A stretch of 64,000 bases of DNA from assembly GCF_020034655.1 (NCBI RefSeq), contig NZ_JAIQDJ010000003.1, positions 62,001 to 126,000 of the forward strand, given 5' to 3'. Within the stretch, counting starts at the first letter, position 1. Each line of letters begins with the position of its first letter. The translations under genes were made by a program, and so were the position numbers. Of this stretch, positions 54,890 to 64,000 are shown piece after piece. Source of the stretch: Thermomonas beijingensis. Lineage in GTDB: Bacteria > Pseudomonadota > Gammaproteobacteria > Xanthomonadales > Xanthomonadaceae. Under the pieces are notes generated by a model, which had not been told where the DNA came from, made no database searches, and saw only the letters and a list, made by a program, of their open reading frames with translations.

Positions 54890-55135
54890 ATGCATATCCA
54901 TATTTACGGCAAAGACGGCTGCGTCAATTGTGAAAAAAGCAAACTGCTGTGCCAGATGCAATCCCTTGATTTCCATTATCACATGGTGGGTGCCGATATC
55001 AGCGTGGACGAGCTACACGCCAAGGTCGGCACGCCGGTGCGCAGCTTGCCGCAAATTTTCATTCAAGGTGATGCGGCGCTCACGCATATCGGCGGCTATG
55101 AGGAGTTGCGGCAACACTTGCGCCAACAGCATTGA
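54890..55135 (+). CDS. Glutaredoxin (GrxA/NrdH-like)
   Basis: An 81-residue protein with the active site YGKDGCVNCEKSK, followed by TPVRSLPQIFIQGD, the cis-Pro motif, and GGYEELRQHL. The ATG at 54890 follows AAGGA; an upstream extension is not needed. It is the third gene of the nrdAB operon, and very likely supplies electrons for the reductase (inference). Confidence 0.93.
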   Translation: MHIHIYGKDGCVNCEKSKLLCQMQSLDFHYHMVGADISVDELHAKVGTPVRSLPQIFIQGDAALTHIGGYEELRQHLRQQH

Positions 55136-55213
55136 GTTGCTGTAGGGGATCCTAAGCATTCTCAAAGCTTGGTTCGCCAGACTGGCGGCACCCGTAAATT
55201 TCACGATGCCGCC

Positions 55214-56332
55214 ATGCCGCGCTTGCGCCTTGTTTCTGCCCGCCGTATCGCCCTGTTGAGTCCGCTCGTGTTGAGCTTGCTGGCCTGTGGCGGCAAGCCA
55301 GAGGCTGGCAGCGAGGACAGCAGCCCCCAAGCGGATGCGCAGGGCCGCATCGTGCTGACCGAGGTGCAGCTGAAAAATCTCGGTATCACCCAGGTTGCGG
55401 CCACGGCCGCCACGGTGGTGCCGATCACCGGCTTGCCTGCGCACATTACCGCACCGTTGGCGGCCAGCACCGAGGTCACCGTGCCCTATGCTGGCGTGGT
55501 GACCCAAGTGTTGGTCGATGAAGGCAGCCAGGTACAACGTGGGCAGCCGATGTTGCGTGTGCAAAGCCGCGAACTGGTGACGCTGCAAGCCGAGTTGGCG
55601 CGTGCACGGGCCGAGGCCGGTGTGGCGCAGCAGCAAGCCCGGCGCGATGCAGTGTTGTTCAAGGAAGGCCTGATTGCGCAAGCGCGCACGCAAGAAAGCC
55701 GCGCGCGTGCGGCCATTGCCCGCGCCAGTGTGGCGCAGGCCAGTCTGCAATTGACGCAGCTTCGCCCCAGCACGCGCGGGGCGCCGGGGGAGTTTGAATT
55801 GCTGGCCCCGCAGGCGGGGCGGGTATTGCATCGCGCGGTGAAGCCCGGGCAAGCCTTGGATGCCTTGGCATCTGCCTTCACGCTGGTGACCGGGGAGAGT
55901 CTGGATGTCGAATTCAACATCCCGCTGGCGCTGCGCGATGCGGTGCAGCCGGGGCTTGCGGTGGAATTACCGGCGGGTGCGCGTGCCAAGGTGATGGCGG
56001 TGGGTGGCGATGCCGATGCGGGCGCGCAAGGCCTGCGTGTGCGTGCGCAGGTGCAAGCAGCCAGTGCGCTGCTACCGGGGCAGCAATTGGAAGCCAGCCT
56101 GCATTTGCCGGCACCCACCGCAGCGGTGACGGTGCCGGCTTCGGCCCTGCTACAACAAGGTGAGCGTCACGTGCTGTATGTGCGCCAAGGGCAGGCATGG
56201 CATGGCGTGGTGGTGCACTTGCTGGGCGGTGATGCACGCAGCGCCGTAGTCGTGGGCGAGGGTGTGCACGCCGGGGTCAATGTCGCGGCCAGTGGCGGCA
56301 ACCTGCTCAAGACCTTGGCACCGGTGGAGTAA
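55214..56332 (+). CDS. HME-RND periplasmic adaptor lipoprotein (CusB/CzcB-like)
   Basis: A 372-residue adaptor. The lipobox is LLAC. The protein has the two lipoyl halves and a helical hairpin (VLVDEGSQVQRGQPMLRVQS to VSQ region; FELLAPQAGRVLHRAVKPGQ), then a barrel. The beginning of the mature part, GKPEAGSEDSSPQADAQGRI, is disordered. It stands three bases before the pump gene. A stretch of 50 bases before it is unusual in having no clear promoter. Confidence 0.9.
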   Translation: MPRLRLVSARRIALLSPLVLSLLACGGKPEAGSEDSSPQADAQGRIVLTEVQLKNLGITQVAATAATVVPITGLPAHITAPLAASTEVTVPYAGVVTQVLVDEGSQVQRGQPMLRVQSRELVTLQAELARARAEAGVAQQQARRDAVLFKEGLIAQARTQESRARAAIARASVAQASLQLTQLRPSTRGAPGEFELLAPQAGRVLHRAVKPGQALDALASAFTLVTGESLDVEFNIPLALRDAVQPGLAVELPAGARAKVMAVGGDADAGAQGLRVRAQVQAASALLPGQQLEASLHLPAPTAAVTVPASALLQQGERHVLYVRQGQAWHGVVVHLLGGDARSAVVVGEGVHAGVNVAASGGNLLKTLAPVE

Positions 56333-56335
56333 GCC

Positions 56336-59300
56336 ATGCTCAACCGTTTGATCGCGTTTTCTTTGCAGCAACGTTTATTGGTATTGCTGGCCGTGCTGGC
56401 GCTGGCCGGTGCCGGTTTGCAGGCGTATCTGCAATTGCCCATCGACGCCTACCCCGACATCTCGCCGACGCAGGTGAAGATGATCTTGAAAGCACCCGGC
56501 ATGACCCCGGAAGAGGTGGAAAGCCGGGTGGTGGCACCACTGGAAATGGAGCTCTTGGGTGTCCCCAATGCGGTGATGCTGCGCTCCACAGCGAAGTATG
56601 CAATCGCCGATATCACCTTGGATTTCAAGGAAGGCACGGATATCTATTGGGCGCGGCAGCAAGTGAATGAGCGCTATGCCGGTGTGGCCACGACGCTGCC
56701 GGCCAGTGTCGAAGGTGGTTTGGCACCGATTACAACACCGCTTTCCGATGTATTGATGTTCACCATCGAGGGCGCGGGGTTGAGTTTGCAAGACAAGCGC
56801 AGCTTGTTGGACTGGACGGTGCGCCCGGCGCTGCGCGCCTTGCCGGGTGTGGCCGATGTGAATGTGCTGGGCGGGCAGGCAAAAAGTTTTGTGGTGGTGC
56901 CAGACCGCGCCCGCTTGCTGGCCAATGGCTTGCATTTCAGTGACCTGGTGCAAGCCTTGGAGCGCAACAATCGCAACGATGGTGCCGGGCGCATAAACGC
57001 CGGTGAAAACGCCGTGGTGGTGCGGGTGGAAGGCGCGCTGCAAACTGCGGACGACATCGGCAATGTGGTGGTAAAAGCCGGCATGCCGCCACTGCGGATC
57101 AAAGATTTGGCCACGGTGCGCATCGACGCCATGACCCGCTACGGCGCGGTGACGCGCGATGGCCAGCACGAAGCAGTGGAAGGGATTGTGGTGGCCCTGC
57201 GGGGTGCTGATGCCTCGCAACTGGTGCATGCCGCCGTCGCCAAATTGCAAAGTCTGCAAGCGAGCTTGCCGCCAGGGGTGAAGGTGGTGCCGTTCTACAA
57301 CCGCAGCAGCCTGATCGAGCGCGCGGTGGCCACCGTACAAGATGCTTTGCTGGAAGCCACCGTGCTGGTGGTGGTCTTGCTGTTGTTGTTCCTGGGTGAG
57401 TTGCGTGCTGCCTTGGTGGTGGCGTTGATGCTGCCGTTCGCCGCGCTCTACACGTTTCTGCTGATGCGCTGGACCGGGCAGAGCGCCAACCTGATGAGTC
57501 TAGGTGGCCTTGCGATTGCCATCGGCATGTTGGTGGATGCGGCGGTGGTGGTGGTGGAAAACACCGTCACCCGATTAGAGCCGGATGCTGGCAGCGCGCA
57601 TTTGCCGCGCCTGCACCGGGTGTATGCGGCCACCCGCGAAGTGGCCACACCGGTGGCCGCAGGGATGCTGATCATTGCACTCACCTTCTTGCCACTGCTT
57701 ACCTTGGAGGGTTTGGAAGGTAAATTATTTGCACCCGTGGCGATGACCATTGTGTTTGCCTTGGGCGCATCGCTGCTGTTGTCGCTGACCTTGGTGCCGG
57801 TGTTGGCATCACTGCTGCTCAAGCCGCATGCCCATCACGAGCCGTGGCTGATGCGGCACGTGGGGCGGGTGTATCGGCCGGTCTTGAATGCGGTGTTGGC
57901 CAAGCCCAAACGGGCATTGATCCCTGCGGGCATCGCCTTGCTATTGGGCGCTGTGGGCTATCTGAGCGTAGGCAAAAGCTTTATGCCAACGATGGATGAG
58001 GGCGACATCTTGGTGCAGCTGGCCAAGTCGCCGGCAATTTCTCTGCAACGCTCGCTGGAATTGGATCTGGCAGTGGAACGTGCGATCAAAGCCAAGGTGC
58101 CGGAAGTGGCGCACATCGTGGCGCGGGCGGGCTCGGACGAATTGGGCCTAGATCCGATGGGCTTGAATGAAACCGATATGTTTTTGCAGCTCAAACCCAA
58201 ATCGCAATGGCGCAAGCCGGACAAGGCATGGTTGGCCGAGGAACTGCGCAAGGTGCTGGCGGATTTTCCGGGGATGGATACCGGCCTGACCCAGCCCATC
58301 GAAATGCGTGTGTCCGAAATGCTGACCGGCAGCCGCGGCGATTTGGCCATCAAGATCTTCGGGCCTGACCTGCAAGTGCTAGGCACATTGGCGCAGCGCA
58401 CCGCCGGCGTGGTGGAACAGCTGCGTGGTGCGCAGGATGTCATCACCCAAACCACCGAAGGCGTGGATTATCTGCAAGTGGTGATTGACCCCATCGCTGC
58501 CGGTCGCAATGGCTTGGCGGTGGCCGATGTGCAAGACGAGCTGCGTGCGCAGATCGACGGCATGCCTGCGGGCATGGTGTTGGAGTCCAATCGGCGCACA
58601 CCGATTCTGGTGCGTGGTGGTGATGACATCCGCATGTCGGCATTGCGCTTCAAGCAGATGCGCATGGCATTGCCGGGCGGCGGTGAAATCCCATTAGCAG
58701 CCATCGCCACACTCAAAGCGGGCAATGGCCCGGTAAAAGTGGCGCGCGAACAAGGTTCGCGGTTTGCCCTGGTGCAATCCAATGTTGATGGCCGTGACCT
58801 GGTTGGCTTTGTCGATGACGCCAAGGCTGCGGTGGCCAAGGCGGTGCCACTGCCGCCCGGTTATCACATGGAATGGGGCGGACAGTTTGAAAACCAGCAA
58901 CGTGCGGCTGCACGCTTGGGCTTGGTGATTCCGCTGGCCTTGGCCGCCATTTTTTTGGTGTTGTTCATGACCTTCGGGTCATTGCGGCAGGCGGTCTTGA
59001 TCTTGTGCAACATCCCGTTTGCCTTGGTCGGCGGCATCTTGGCACTGTGGGCATCCGGGCAATATTTGTCGGTGCCGGCAGCGGTGGGCTTCATCGCCCT
59101 GCTGGGCATCGCGGTACTCAATGGTTTGGTGCTGGTGACCTGCTTCAATCAATTGCACGACAGCGCCCTGCCGATTGCCGAAGTGGTGCGACGTGGCGCG
59201 TTGGCGCGGGTGCGCCCGGTGTTGATGACCGCCAGCATCACGGCACTGGGTTTGGTGCCCTTGCTGTTAGCCAACGGCCCGGGTTCGGAAATCCAGCGAC

Positions 59301-59413
59301 CGTTGGCCATCGTGGTGGTCGGCGGTTTGTTGACTTCTACCGCATTGACCTTGCTGCTGCTGCCAATTTTGTACCAGCGGTTTGGTGTTGTAGTCGAAAA
59401 GGACGAGGCATGA
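56336..59413 (+). CDS. Heavy-metal RND pump (CzcA/CusA family)
   Basis: A 1025-residue pump. TM4 reads NLMSLGGLAIAIGMLVDAAVVVVENTV, where the LGGLAIAIGxxVDAAVV pattern is nearer to CusA/HME3-4 types than to the DFGxxxDGAVV of CzcA. The two halves and twelve helices are complete. The substrate could be Cu/Ag or a divalent metal; sequence alone does not decide. A DUF3240 protein and an OMF gene are translationally coupled behind it. Confidence 0.92.
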   Translation: MLNRLIAFSLQQRLLVLLAVLALAGAGLQAYLQLPIDAYPDISPTQVKMILKAPGMTPEEVESRVVAPLEMELLGVPNAVMLRSTAKYAIADITLDFKEGTDIYWARQQVNERYAGVATTLPASVEGGLAPITTPLSDVLMFTIEGAGLSLQDKRSLLDWTVRPALRALPGVADVNVLGGQAKSFVVVPDRARLLANGLHFSDLVQALERNNRNDGAGRINAGENAVVVRVEGALQTADDIGNVVVKAGMPPLRIKDLATVRIDAMTRYGAVTRDGQHEAVEGIVVALRGADASQLVHAAVAKLQSLQASLPPGVKVVPFYNRSSLIERAVATVQDALLEATVLVVVLLLLFLGELRAALVVALMLPFAALYTFLLMRWTGQSANLMSLGGLAIAIGMLVDAAVVVVENTVTRLEPDAGSAHLPRLHRVYAATREVATPVAAGMLIIALTFLPLLTLEGLEGKLFAPVAMTIVFALGASLLLSLTLVPVLASLLLKPHAHHEPWLMRHVGRVYRPVLNAVLAKPKRALIPAGIALLLGAVGYLSVGKSFMPTMDEGDILVQLAKSPAISLQRSLELDLAVERAIKAKVPEVAHIVARAGSDELGLDPMGLNETDMFLQLKPKSQWRKPDKAWLAEELRKVLADFPGMDTGLTQPIEMRVSEMLTGSRGDLAIKIFGPDLQVLGTLAQRTAGVVEQLRGAQDVITQTTEGVDYLQVVIDPIAAGRNGLAVADVQDELRAQIDGMPAGMVLESNRRTPILVRGGDDIRMSALRFKQMRMALPGGGEIPLAAIATLKAGNGPVKVAREQGSRFALVQSNVDGRDLVGFVDDAKAAVAKAVPLPPGYHMEWGGQFENQQRAAARLGLVIPLALAAIFLVLFMTFGSLRQAVLILCNIPFALVGGILALWASGQYLSVPAAVGFIALLGIAVLNGLVLVTCFNQLHDSALPIAEVVRRGALARVRPVLMTASITALGLVPLLLANGPGSEIQRPLAIVVVGGLLTSTALTLLLLPILYQRFGVVVEKDEA

Positions 59414-59715
59414 GCGAACACGTACGCTTGAATGTGGTGTTCTCACCGCGTTTGGAAGCGGCCATCACCGAAGCCCTGGTGGCCGAAGCCGGTCTGCCCG
59501 GGTTCACCGTGCTGCATGCGGAAGGGCATTCCAGCGATTTTATGCACGCATCCATTGCCGAGCAGGTGCGTGGCCGGGTGCAGCGGCGCGTGCTGTGGAT
59601 GTTGTTGCCGCATGTCCAGGTCGAGGCAGTCCTTGCCGTGCTGCGGGCGCAAGTGGATATGCACGAAGTACGTTGGTGGATCGAGCCGGTGCTGGCGATG
59701 GGGACATTGGAATGA
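59410..59715 (+). CDS. DUF3240 protein (P-II-like)
   Basis: A 101-residue protein with no membrane segment. It starts at an ATG overlapping the pump stop, and its stop overlaps the start of the OMF gene. DUF3240 members resemble P-II-like CutA/GlnK folds and usually stand in metal RND operons. HAEGHSSDFMH and VEAVLAVLRAQVDMHEVRWW are the conserved parts, with His and Met residues able to bind metal. Probably cytoplasmic, perhaps modulating the pump; unproven. Confidence 0.85.
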   Translation: MSEHVRLNVVFSPRLEAAITEALVAEAGLPGFTVLHAEGHSSDFMHASIAEQVRGRVQRRVLWMLLPHVQVEAVLAVLRAQVDMHEVRWWIEPVLAMGTLE

Positions 59716-60941
59716 GGTGGATATTGGGCATGGCGGGGTTGCTGCTGAGTGTGCCTGCATCCGCGCAGCAGTGGTTGCCGCCGCACGACGCGGTGCACCT
59801 GGCCATCGATGCACAACCGAATGTGGTGGCGGCGCGCGCGCGTCTGGACGCAGCCCAGGCACAGGCACGCGCGTTGCGCGTGGGTAGCCACGAGTTTCAA
59901 GTCACTGTGGTCAGTCAACGCCGCAGCACCGACGAGCTGGGTGGGCGGCAGCGGTTTGCGGAATCTGAAATCGGAATCAGCCGTGCATTGCGCTTGCCGG
60001 GCAAGGCACGGTTGGATCGTGACATCGGCGCTGCGGGTATCGACTCCGCTGAATTGCGTTTGGACGATGCCCGCCATCAAGCCGCACGGCTCTTGTTGGA
60101 GGACTGGATGGCATGGTTGCGCGCAGCCGAGGCGGTGCAGCGGACAAGCGTGCAACTTGCGTCGTTTGATCAAGAGCAGCGTGTTTTGGTGCGCCGGTTG
60201 GCGTTGGGTGATGTCGCGCAAAAAGAAGTGGAATTACTTGAGGTCGAGCGTGCGCAGGCACGAGCGGCGCAACTGGCTGCGCAGGCCGCTTTGGACAGTG
60301 CACGGCTGGCGATGCAAAGCGATTTTCCCAGTCTGCCGATTCCCGCACACGCCCCGGATGTGGCCGCGCCTTTGGTGTTACAAGGAACCGCCGAGGCATG
60401 GATTGCCCGCATCATCGCGCGCAGCCATGAAATCGGCGCGCTGGAATCAGACGCGCGCGGAGCCGAGGCACGTGCGGCACGTGCGCGAGCCGACCGCATC
60501 GCTGACCCCACGCTGGGCCTGCGCCGTTTGAGTGAGCGCGGTGGTGCCGAACAGGTCAATGGCGTGGTCTTGAGCCTCCCCCTGGGCGGGCGTTATCGCA
60601 GCGCACTGGCGGCTGCCGAAAGTGCCAATGCGGCGGCACTGCACGGTGATGCCGCTGCGATGCGACGTGACATACAGCATGAGGCAGTCTTGACCGTAAC
60701 CAGTGCCACCCGCCGATCGGCGCAATGGCAGGCGCAGCGGGACGCACTTGCCGCCAGTGAAGCGGTACTGAAGCGCGTCAAGCGCGGCTGGGAGCTGGGC
60801 GAAATTGCATTGTCGGAATGGTTGCTGGTGCAGCGCCAGCACAACCAGATGGTTGGCTTGGAGGCCGCCGCCCGTGCCGATGCCGAGCAAGCAAGACTAC
60901 GCGTACTGGTGGATGCGCACGATATTTGGCACGATGAATAA
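59712..60941 (+). CDS. Outer membrane factor of metal RND system (CzcC-like)
   Basis: A 409-residue TolC-family protein with a cleavable signal (MRWILGMAGLLLSVPASAQ). Coiled coil-rich repeats such as AVHLAIDAQPNVVAARARLD and AQKEVELLEVERAQARAAQL are characteristic. The gene order adaptor-pump-DUF3240-OMF differs from czcCBA, in which the OMF comes first. Confidence 0.88.
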   Translation: MRWILGMAGLLLSVPASAQQWLPPHDAVHLAIDAQPNVVAARARLDAAQAQARALRVGSHEFQVTVVSQRRSTDELGGRQRFAESEIGISRALRLPGKARLDRDIGAAGIDSAELRLDDARHQAARLLLEDWMAWLRAAEAVQRTSVQLASFDQEQRVLVRRLALGDVAQKEVELLEVERAQARAAQLAAQAALDSARLAMQSDFPSLPIPAHAPDVAAPLVLQGTAEAWIARIIARSHEIGALESDARGAEARAARARADRIADPTLGLRRLSERGGAEQVNGVVLSLPLGGRYRSALAAAESANAAALHGDAAAMRRDIQHEAVLTVTSATRRSAQWQAQRDALAASEAVLKRVKRGWELGEIALSEWLLVQRQHNQMVGLEAAARADAEQARLRVLVDAHDIWHDE

Positions 60942-60989
60942 GCATGCTGATCTACAATGCCTGACGACTGAATTTTTCGATCGCCGCAC

Positions 60990-61697
60990 ATGCAGCTTGA
61001 ACACCACCATCATCACGAACCCCATCGTAGCCAGCACAGTGGTTGGTTGCGCGCCGCGGTGCTGGGTGCCAACGATGGCCTGATCTCGACGAGCAGCCTG
61101 ATGTTGGGCATGGCCACCGCGCAGGCCAGCCCCGCCACTATTTTGTTGTCAGGGATTGCGGGACTAGCGGCAGGTGCATTGTCGATGGCGGCGGGCGAAT
61201 ACGTGTCGGTGAGCTCGCAAGCAGATGCCGAATATGCTGATATCCGGATCGAGCAAAAAGCCCTGCAGGAACACCCGGAAGCCGAGCTCGTTGAGCTCAC
61301 CCAGATTTACGTCCACCGTGGCCTGGAGCCTGCATTGGCACGGCAAGTGGCCGAGCAGCTCACCGCGCATGACGACTTGGCGGCACATCTGCGTGATGAG
61401 GTTGGCATCCACGACATGCAGCGTGCCAGGCCGGTGCAGGCGGGCTTGGCATCGGCCGGTTCGTTCACCCTCGGCGCGTTGCCGCCGATCCTGCTGGCAT
61501 GGCTATGGCAGGGCGCAGGCTTGAGTATCGCGATTGTGGTCAGCACCACCGTGCTATTGGCGGTGCTGGGTTATGTGGCCGAGCGCGTTGCCGGCGGTGG
61601 CGGCTTCAAGGGTGCGTGGCGGGTTCTGCTGTGGGGCAGTCTGGCGCAGGCCGCCACCGCGTTGATTGGCTGGGCTTTTGGGGTGAGCACGGGCTAA
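60990..61697 (+). CDS. VIT1/CCC1-type iron/manganese transporter
   Basis: A 235-residue membrane protein. The N-terminus MQLEHHHHHEPHRSQH is His-rich. The first helix LRAAVLGANDGLISTSSLMLG and AAGALSMAAGEYVSVSSQAD are the VIT1 signature; a charged cytoplasmic loop of about 70 residues (EQKALQEHPEAELVELTQIY) precedes the last helices. The His cluster suggests metal sensing or loading. The gene is 48 bases after the OMF gene. Confidence 0.93.
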   Translation: MQLEHHHHHEPHRSQHSGWLRAAVLGANDGLISTSSLMLGMATAQASPATILLSGIAGLAAGALSMAAGEYVSVSSQADAEYADIRIEQKALQEHPEAELVELTQIYVHRGLEPALARQVAEQLTAHDDLAAHLRDEVGIHDMQRARPVQAGLASAGSFTLGALPPILLAWLWQGAGLSIAIVVSTTVLLAVLGYVAERVAGGGGFKGAWRVLLWGSLAQAATALIGWAFGVSTG

Positions 61698-61739
61698 GCC
61701 GTCGCAGGATTTGCGACAACCGCTGGCTACACTAGGCAG

Positions 61740-63107
61740 ATGGATCTCAATACCCTGCTGTTGCTTCTCTTGCTGGTCGCGGCGCTCGCGATCATCGCCT
61801 TGTTGCTGCTGCGTCGTCCGGAAGAGCGCATGGGCCATGTGTTGCGTGATGAGCAGCGCATGGGCCGCGATGAATTGCGTGGGCAATTGGATAGCTTTGC
61901 CCTGCAACAAGGCCAGCGCATCGACGGCTTTGGCAGTCAGTTGCAGGCGGTGGCCGCGCGCACCGATGCCCGGCTGGATGAGTTGACCAGCCGCACCGAT
62001 GCCCGGCTGGACGCGCTGCGCGAAGCCTTGACGGAAGATGCGCGCAAGGCGCGGCAGGAAGGCGCAGAACAACAGCAGCGGCATAGCGAGACGCTGGCCA
62101 CGCAGCTGCGCGAACTCAGTACGCGCAATGAAGCGCGCATCGGTGAGATGCGCGCCACCTTGGCGCAGCAGCTGCAATCCTTGCAAGCCGATAACGCGCA
62201 AAAGCTCGAGCAAATGCGCGCGACCGTGGATGAAAAATTGCACGCCACGCTGGAAACCCGGCTCACCGAAAGTTTCGCCAATGTGCAAACCATGCTGATG
62301 CAGGTGCACCAGGGCTTGGGTGACATGAGCAAGCTGGCCACCGATGTGGGTGGCTTGCAGCGCTTGTTGACCAATGTGAAGTCGCGCGGGATCTTCGGTG
62401 AAGTGCAGTTGGCGGGCTTGCTGGAGCAAGTGTTTGCACCCGATCAATATGCAGACAATATCGCCACCATCCCTGGCAGCAGCGAGCGGGTGGAGTTTGC
62501 GGTGCGCTTTCCCGGCAGCAGCGATGACGGCGTGGTATGGCTGCCGATCGATGCCAAATTCCCGCGGGAAGATTACGAGCGTTTGCTGGACGCGCAAGAG
62601 CGTGCCGACAGTGACGATGCGCGCAGTGCCGGCGATGCACTGGAGCGGCGGGTGCGCGAGGAGGCCAAGCGTATTCGCAGTAAATATGTGGCCCCACCGC
62701 ACACCACCGAATTTGCCATTTTGTTTTTGCCCACCGAAGGCCTGTATGCCGAAGTCCTGCGCCGTCCAGGCCTGTTTGAAGCCTTGCAGCGCGAGCAACG
62801 CATCACCATCGCTGGCCCCACTACCTTGCTGGCCTTGCTCACCAGTTTGCAGATTGGCTTTCGTACCGTGGCTATTGAAAAGCGTTCGGCGGAAGTGTGG
62901 CGCATCCTGGAAAAAGCCAAGAGCGAATTCGGCAAATTCGGCGATGTGCTGGACAAGGTGAAAGAGAAACTGGATCAAGCCAGCAAACAGATTGAACACA
63001 CCGGCGTGCGCACCCGCGCGATCGAGCGCAGCCTGCGCGAGGTGGACAGCCTACCCGGCGAGATGGCGACGGCGATTGCACAGGAAGCGCCGCACGCTGA
63101 TGCCTGA
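61740..63107 (+). CDS. rmuC: DNA recombination protein RmuC
   Basis: A 455-residue protein. A single N-terminal helix (LLLLLLLVAALAIIALLLLR) anchors it, then a long coiled coil (about residues 40-180), then the nuclease-like domain with NVKSRGIFGEVQLAGLLEQVF and WLPIDAKFPREDYERLLDA. The coiled coil contains an 11-residue tandem repeat (TDARLDxLxxR; identical 18-base segments at 61961 and 61994). RmuC limits DNA inversion in E. coli. Confidence 0.94.
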   Translation: MDLNTLLLLLLLVAALAIIALLLLRRPEERMGHVLRDEQRMGRDELRGQLDSFALQQGQRIDGFGSQLQAVAARTDARLDELTSRTDARLDALREALTEDARKARQEGAEQQQRHSETLATQLRELSTRNEARIGEMRATLAQQLQSLQADNAQKLEQMRATVDEKLHATLETRLTESFANVQTMLMQVHQGLGDMSKLATDVGGLQRLLTNVKSRGIFGEVQLAGLLEQVFAPDQYADNIATIPGSSERVEFAVRFPGSSDDGVVWLPIDAKFPREDYERLLDAQERADSDDARSAGDALERRVREEAKRIRSKYVAPPHTTEFAILFLPTEGLYAEVLRRPGLFEALQREQRITIAGPTTLLALLTSLQIGFRTVAIEKRSAEVWRILEKAKSEFGKFGDVLDKVKEKLDQASKQIEHTGVRTRAIERSLREVDSLPGEMATAIAQEAPHADA

Positions 63108-63119
63108 GCCGCACGGTGG

Positions 63120-64000
63120 TCAGTGCGATGCGGATGGTACCGGCGAACTGGCAGGTTCGTCTTCCAGCAGATAGGCCGGCAGTGATTCGTTGCCTTCGTC
63201 ATTCTGGCTGCGATCGGAGTTGATCAGATAGCGGCGCCGCGCCAGCCACGCATCACGGGTGAGGACGTACTCGTCAGGCGCGGCTTCGCGCAGTTCATCC
63301 AGCGGCAGCAGGCCGGCGCGGGTATCCACCAGCCACAGCGCTTCCAGCGAGAGCCGTGAGCTGTCGTGTTCGACATAGGTCAACGGCGCCATCGTGATAT
63401 CACCGGCCGCGCCCACGGCGTCACGCACGGTGCGCGGGCCAAGCAAGGGCAGTTCCAGATAGCGCGATTCGTGCCAGCCCCAACGCGCCAGGGTGCGGCC
63501 GAAGTCGGCGCTGTGGCGATGCATCTTCAGTGCTTTGGTGGCAGGATCAAAAATGCCGCCGATGCCGATCACGGTATTCACCAGGAACCGTCCCAGCGTC
63601 TCCACCGATGCACGCGGACGGCCCTGCAGCAGCAGGTTGCCAAACGCCAGCGGTGCGGCGAGGTTGTCGAACACATTGCTGATGCCCTTGCGCAGCGGGG
63701 CGGGGGTGATCTTGGTGTAGGCCACTGCGAGTGGATGCATGATGCCGTGGTCGATGGCGGTGTTGAATGCATGCACGCGGCGGTTCATTGGCTCCCACGG
63801 ATCCAGCTGATCGAGGCTGTCACTGCTGCCCGCACCGTTGGCGGCGCGGGTGCCGTAGATGGCGGCAAAATCGTCGTCGGCGCTGGTGGCCTCGGCACTG
63901 GACGCAACTCTGGCGGCGATTGCATGGGCAGCGTTGGGTGTTGCATCTGCCATTGCCGCTGCGGCATCGGCTGTTGCCCCGGTGGGCGGTGCAGCGGCAT
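63120..64000 (-). CDS. mlaA: MlaA/VacJ-family lipoprotein (5' end cut by window)
   Basis: The last 293 codons in the window; the frame is open to the right edge, so the start and lipobox lie outside. The domain starts DPWEPMNRRVHAFNTAID, followed by the characteristic VFDNLAAPLAFGNLLLQGRP, GRFLVNTVIGIGGIFDPAT and FGRTLARWGWHESRYLELPLLGP. MlaA sits in the outer membrane and returns misplaced phospholipids to the Mla system. A Pro/Ala-rich region precedes the domain, and the C-terminus has an acidic tail. Confidence 0.94.
   Translation of the reverse strand, partial: AAAPPTGATADAAAAMADATPNAAHAIAARVASSAEATSADDDFAAIYGTRAANGAGSSDSLDQLDPWEPMNRRVHAFNTAIDHGIMHPLAVAYTKITPAPLRKGISNVFDNLAAPLAFGNLLLQGRPRASVETLGRFLVNTVIGIGGIFDPATKALKMHRHSADFGRTLARWGWHESRYLELPLLGPRTVRDAVGAAGDITMAPLTYVEHDSSRLSLEALWLVDTRAGLLPLDELREAAPDEYVLTRDAWLARRRYLINSDRSQNDEGNESLPAYLLEDEPASSPVPSASH

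Noticed and set aside
63940-63960. TGCATCTGCC inside mlaA as a third copy of the ECF element
   Set aside because: There is no AACC at the correct 13-base spacing, it lies within coding sequence, and Ala-rich coding easily gives this string.

Overview
The window looks like an ordinary stretch of chromosome from a GC-rich gammaproteobacterium. The closest overall match is the Xanthomonadaceae/Lysobacterales. Reasons are the yidC-mnmE pair (normally near oriC in this group), a monomeric NADP-dependent isocitrate dehydrogenase, type II QueF, E. coli-type TatD, class Ia ribonucleotide reductase under a cobalamin riboswitch, and many 4-bp ATGA gene overlaps. The lineage is inferred from gene content only. 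No phage, transposase or CRISPR array was found, but there is a tRNA-end duplication and one palindromic insertion inside a gene.

Layout. 1-3.0 kb: end of yidC, mnmE and a TonB-domain lipoprotein closed by a strong terminator. 3.0-8.5 kb, minus strand: a NatAB-like ABC exporter, a TAP-like hydrolase, a small XRE-regulator/membrane-protein operon behind a palindromic promoter, and a ferredoxin-NADP reductase. 8.5-14.4 kb: a YadGH-like ABC exporter converging on an RND pump plus adaptor. 14.4-25.8 kb: tatD; mgtE with a putative leader peptide and hairpin; hrpB with an in-frame palindromic insertion; a REC-kinase fusion; an RluE-like pseudouridine synthase; a secreted methyltransferase; icd; ubiA. 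25.9-30.3 kb: tRNA-Arg(CCG) with a duplicated 3' end, queF and two lipoproteins, zapE, a small hydrolase and cytochrome c5.

30.7-39.2 kb holds the most accessory-looking locus: a 2058-residue autotransporter with a duplicated passenger of about 594 codons, followed by a TIGR03032-like protein, a secreted EF-hand protein and an unknown protein, the last three translationally coupled. An M4 metalloprotease follows. 40.9-44.8 kb: a Rieske/FAD reductase divergent from folE, an ECF sigma factor and two small membrane proteins. Two near-identical 27-bp elements, one facing each way, lie in the divergent gap and look like promoters of that sigma factor.

44.8-64 kb: a patatin-like lipoprotein, a rhomboid protease and TerC behind a manganese (yybP-ykoY) riboswitch; an RlmI-like methyltransferase with a two-component system; a cobalamin riboswitch driving nrdA-nrdB-glutaredoxin; a heavy-metal RND operon with a DUF3240 protein; a His-tailed VIT1-type transporter; rmuC; and the end of mlaA. 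The recurring theme is metal and cofactor control through RNA leaders: probable Mg at mgtE, Mn at terC, B12 at nrdA.
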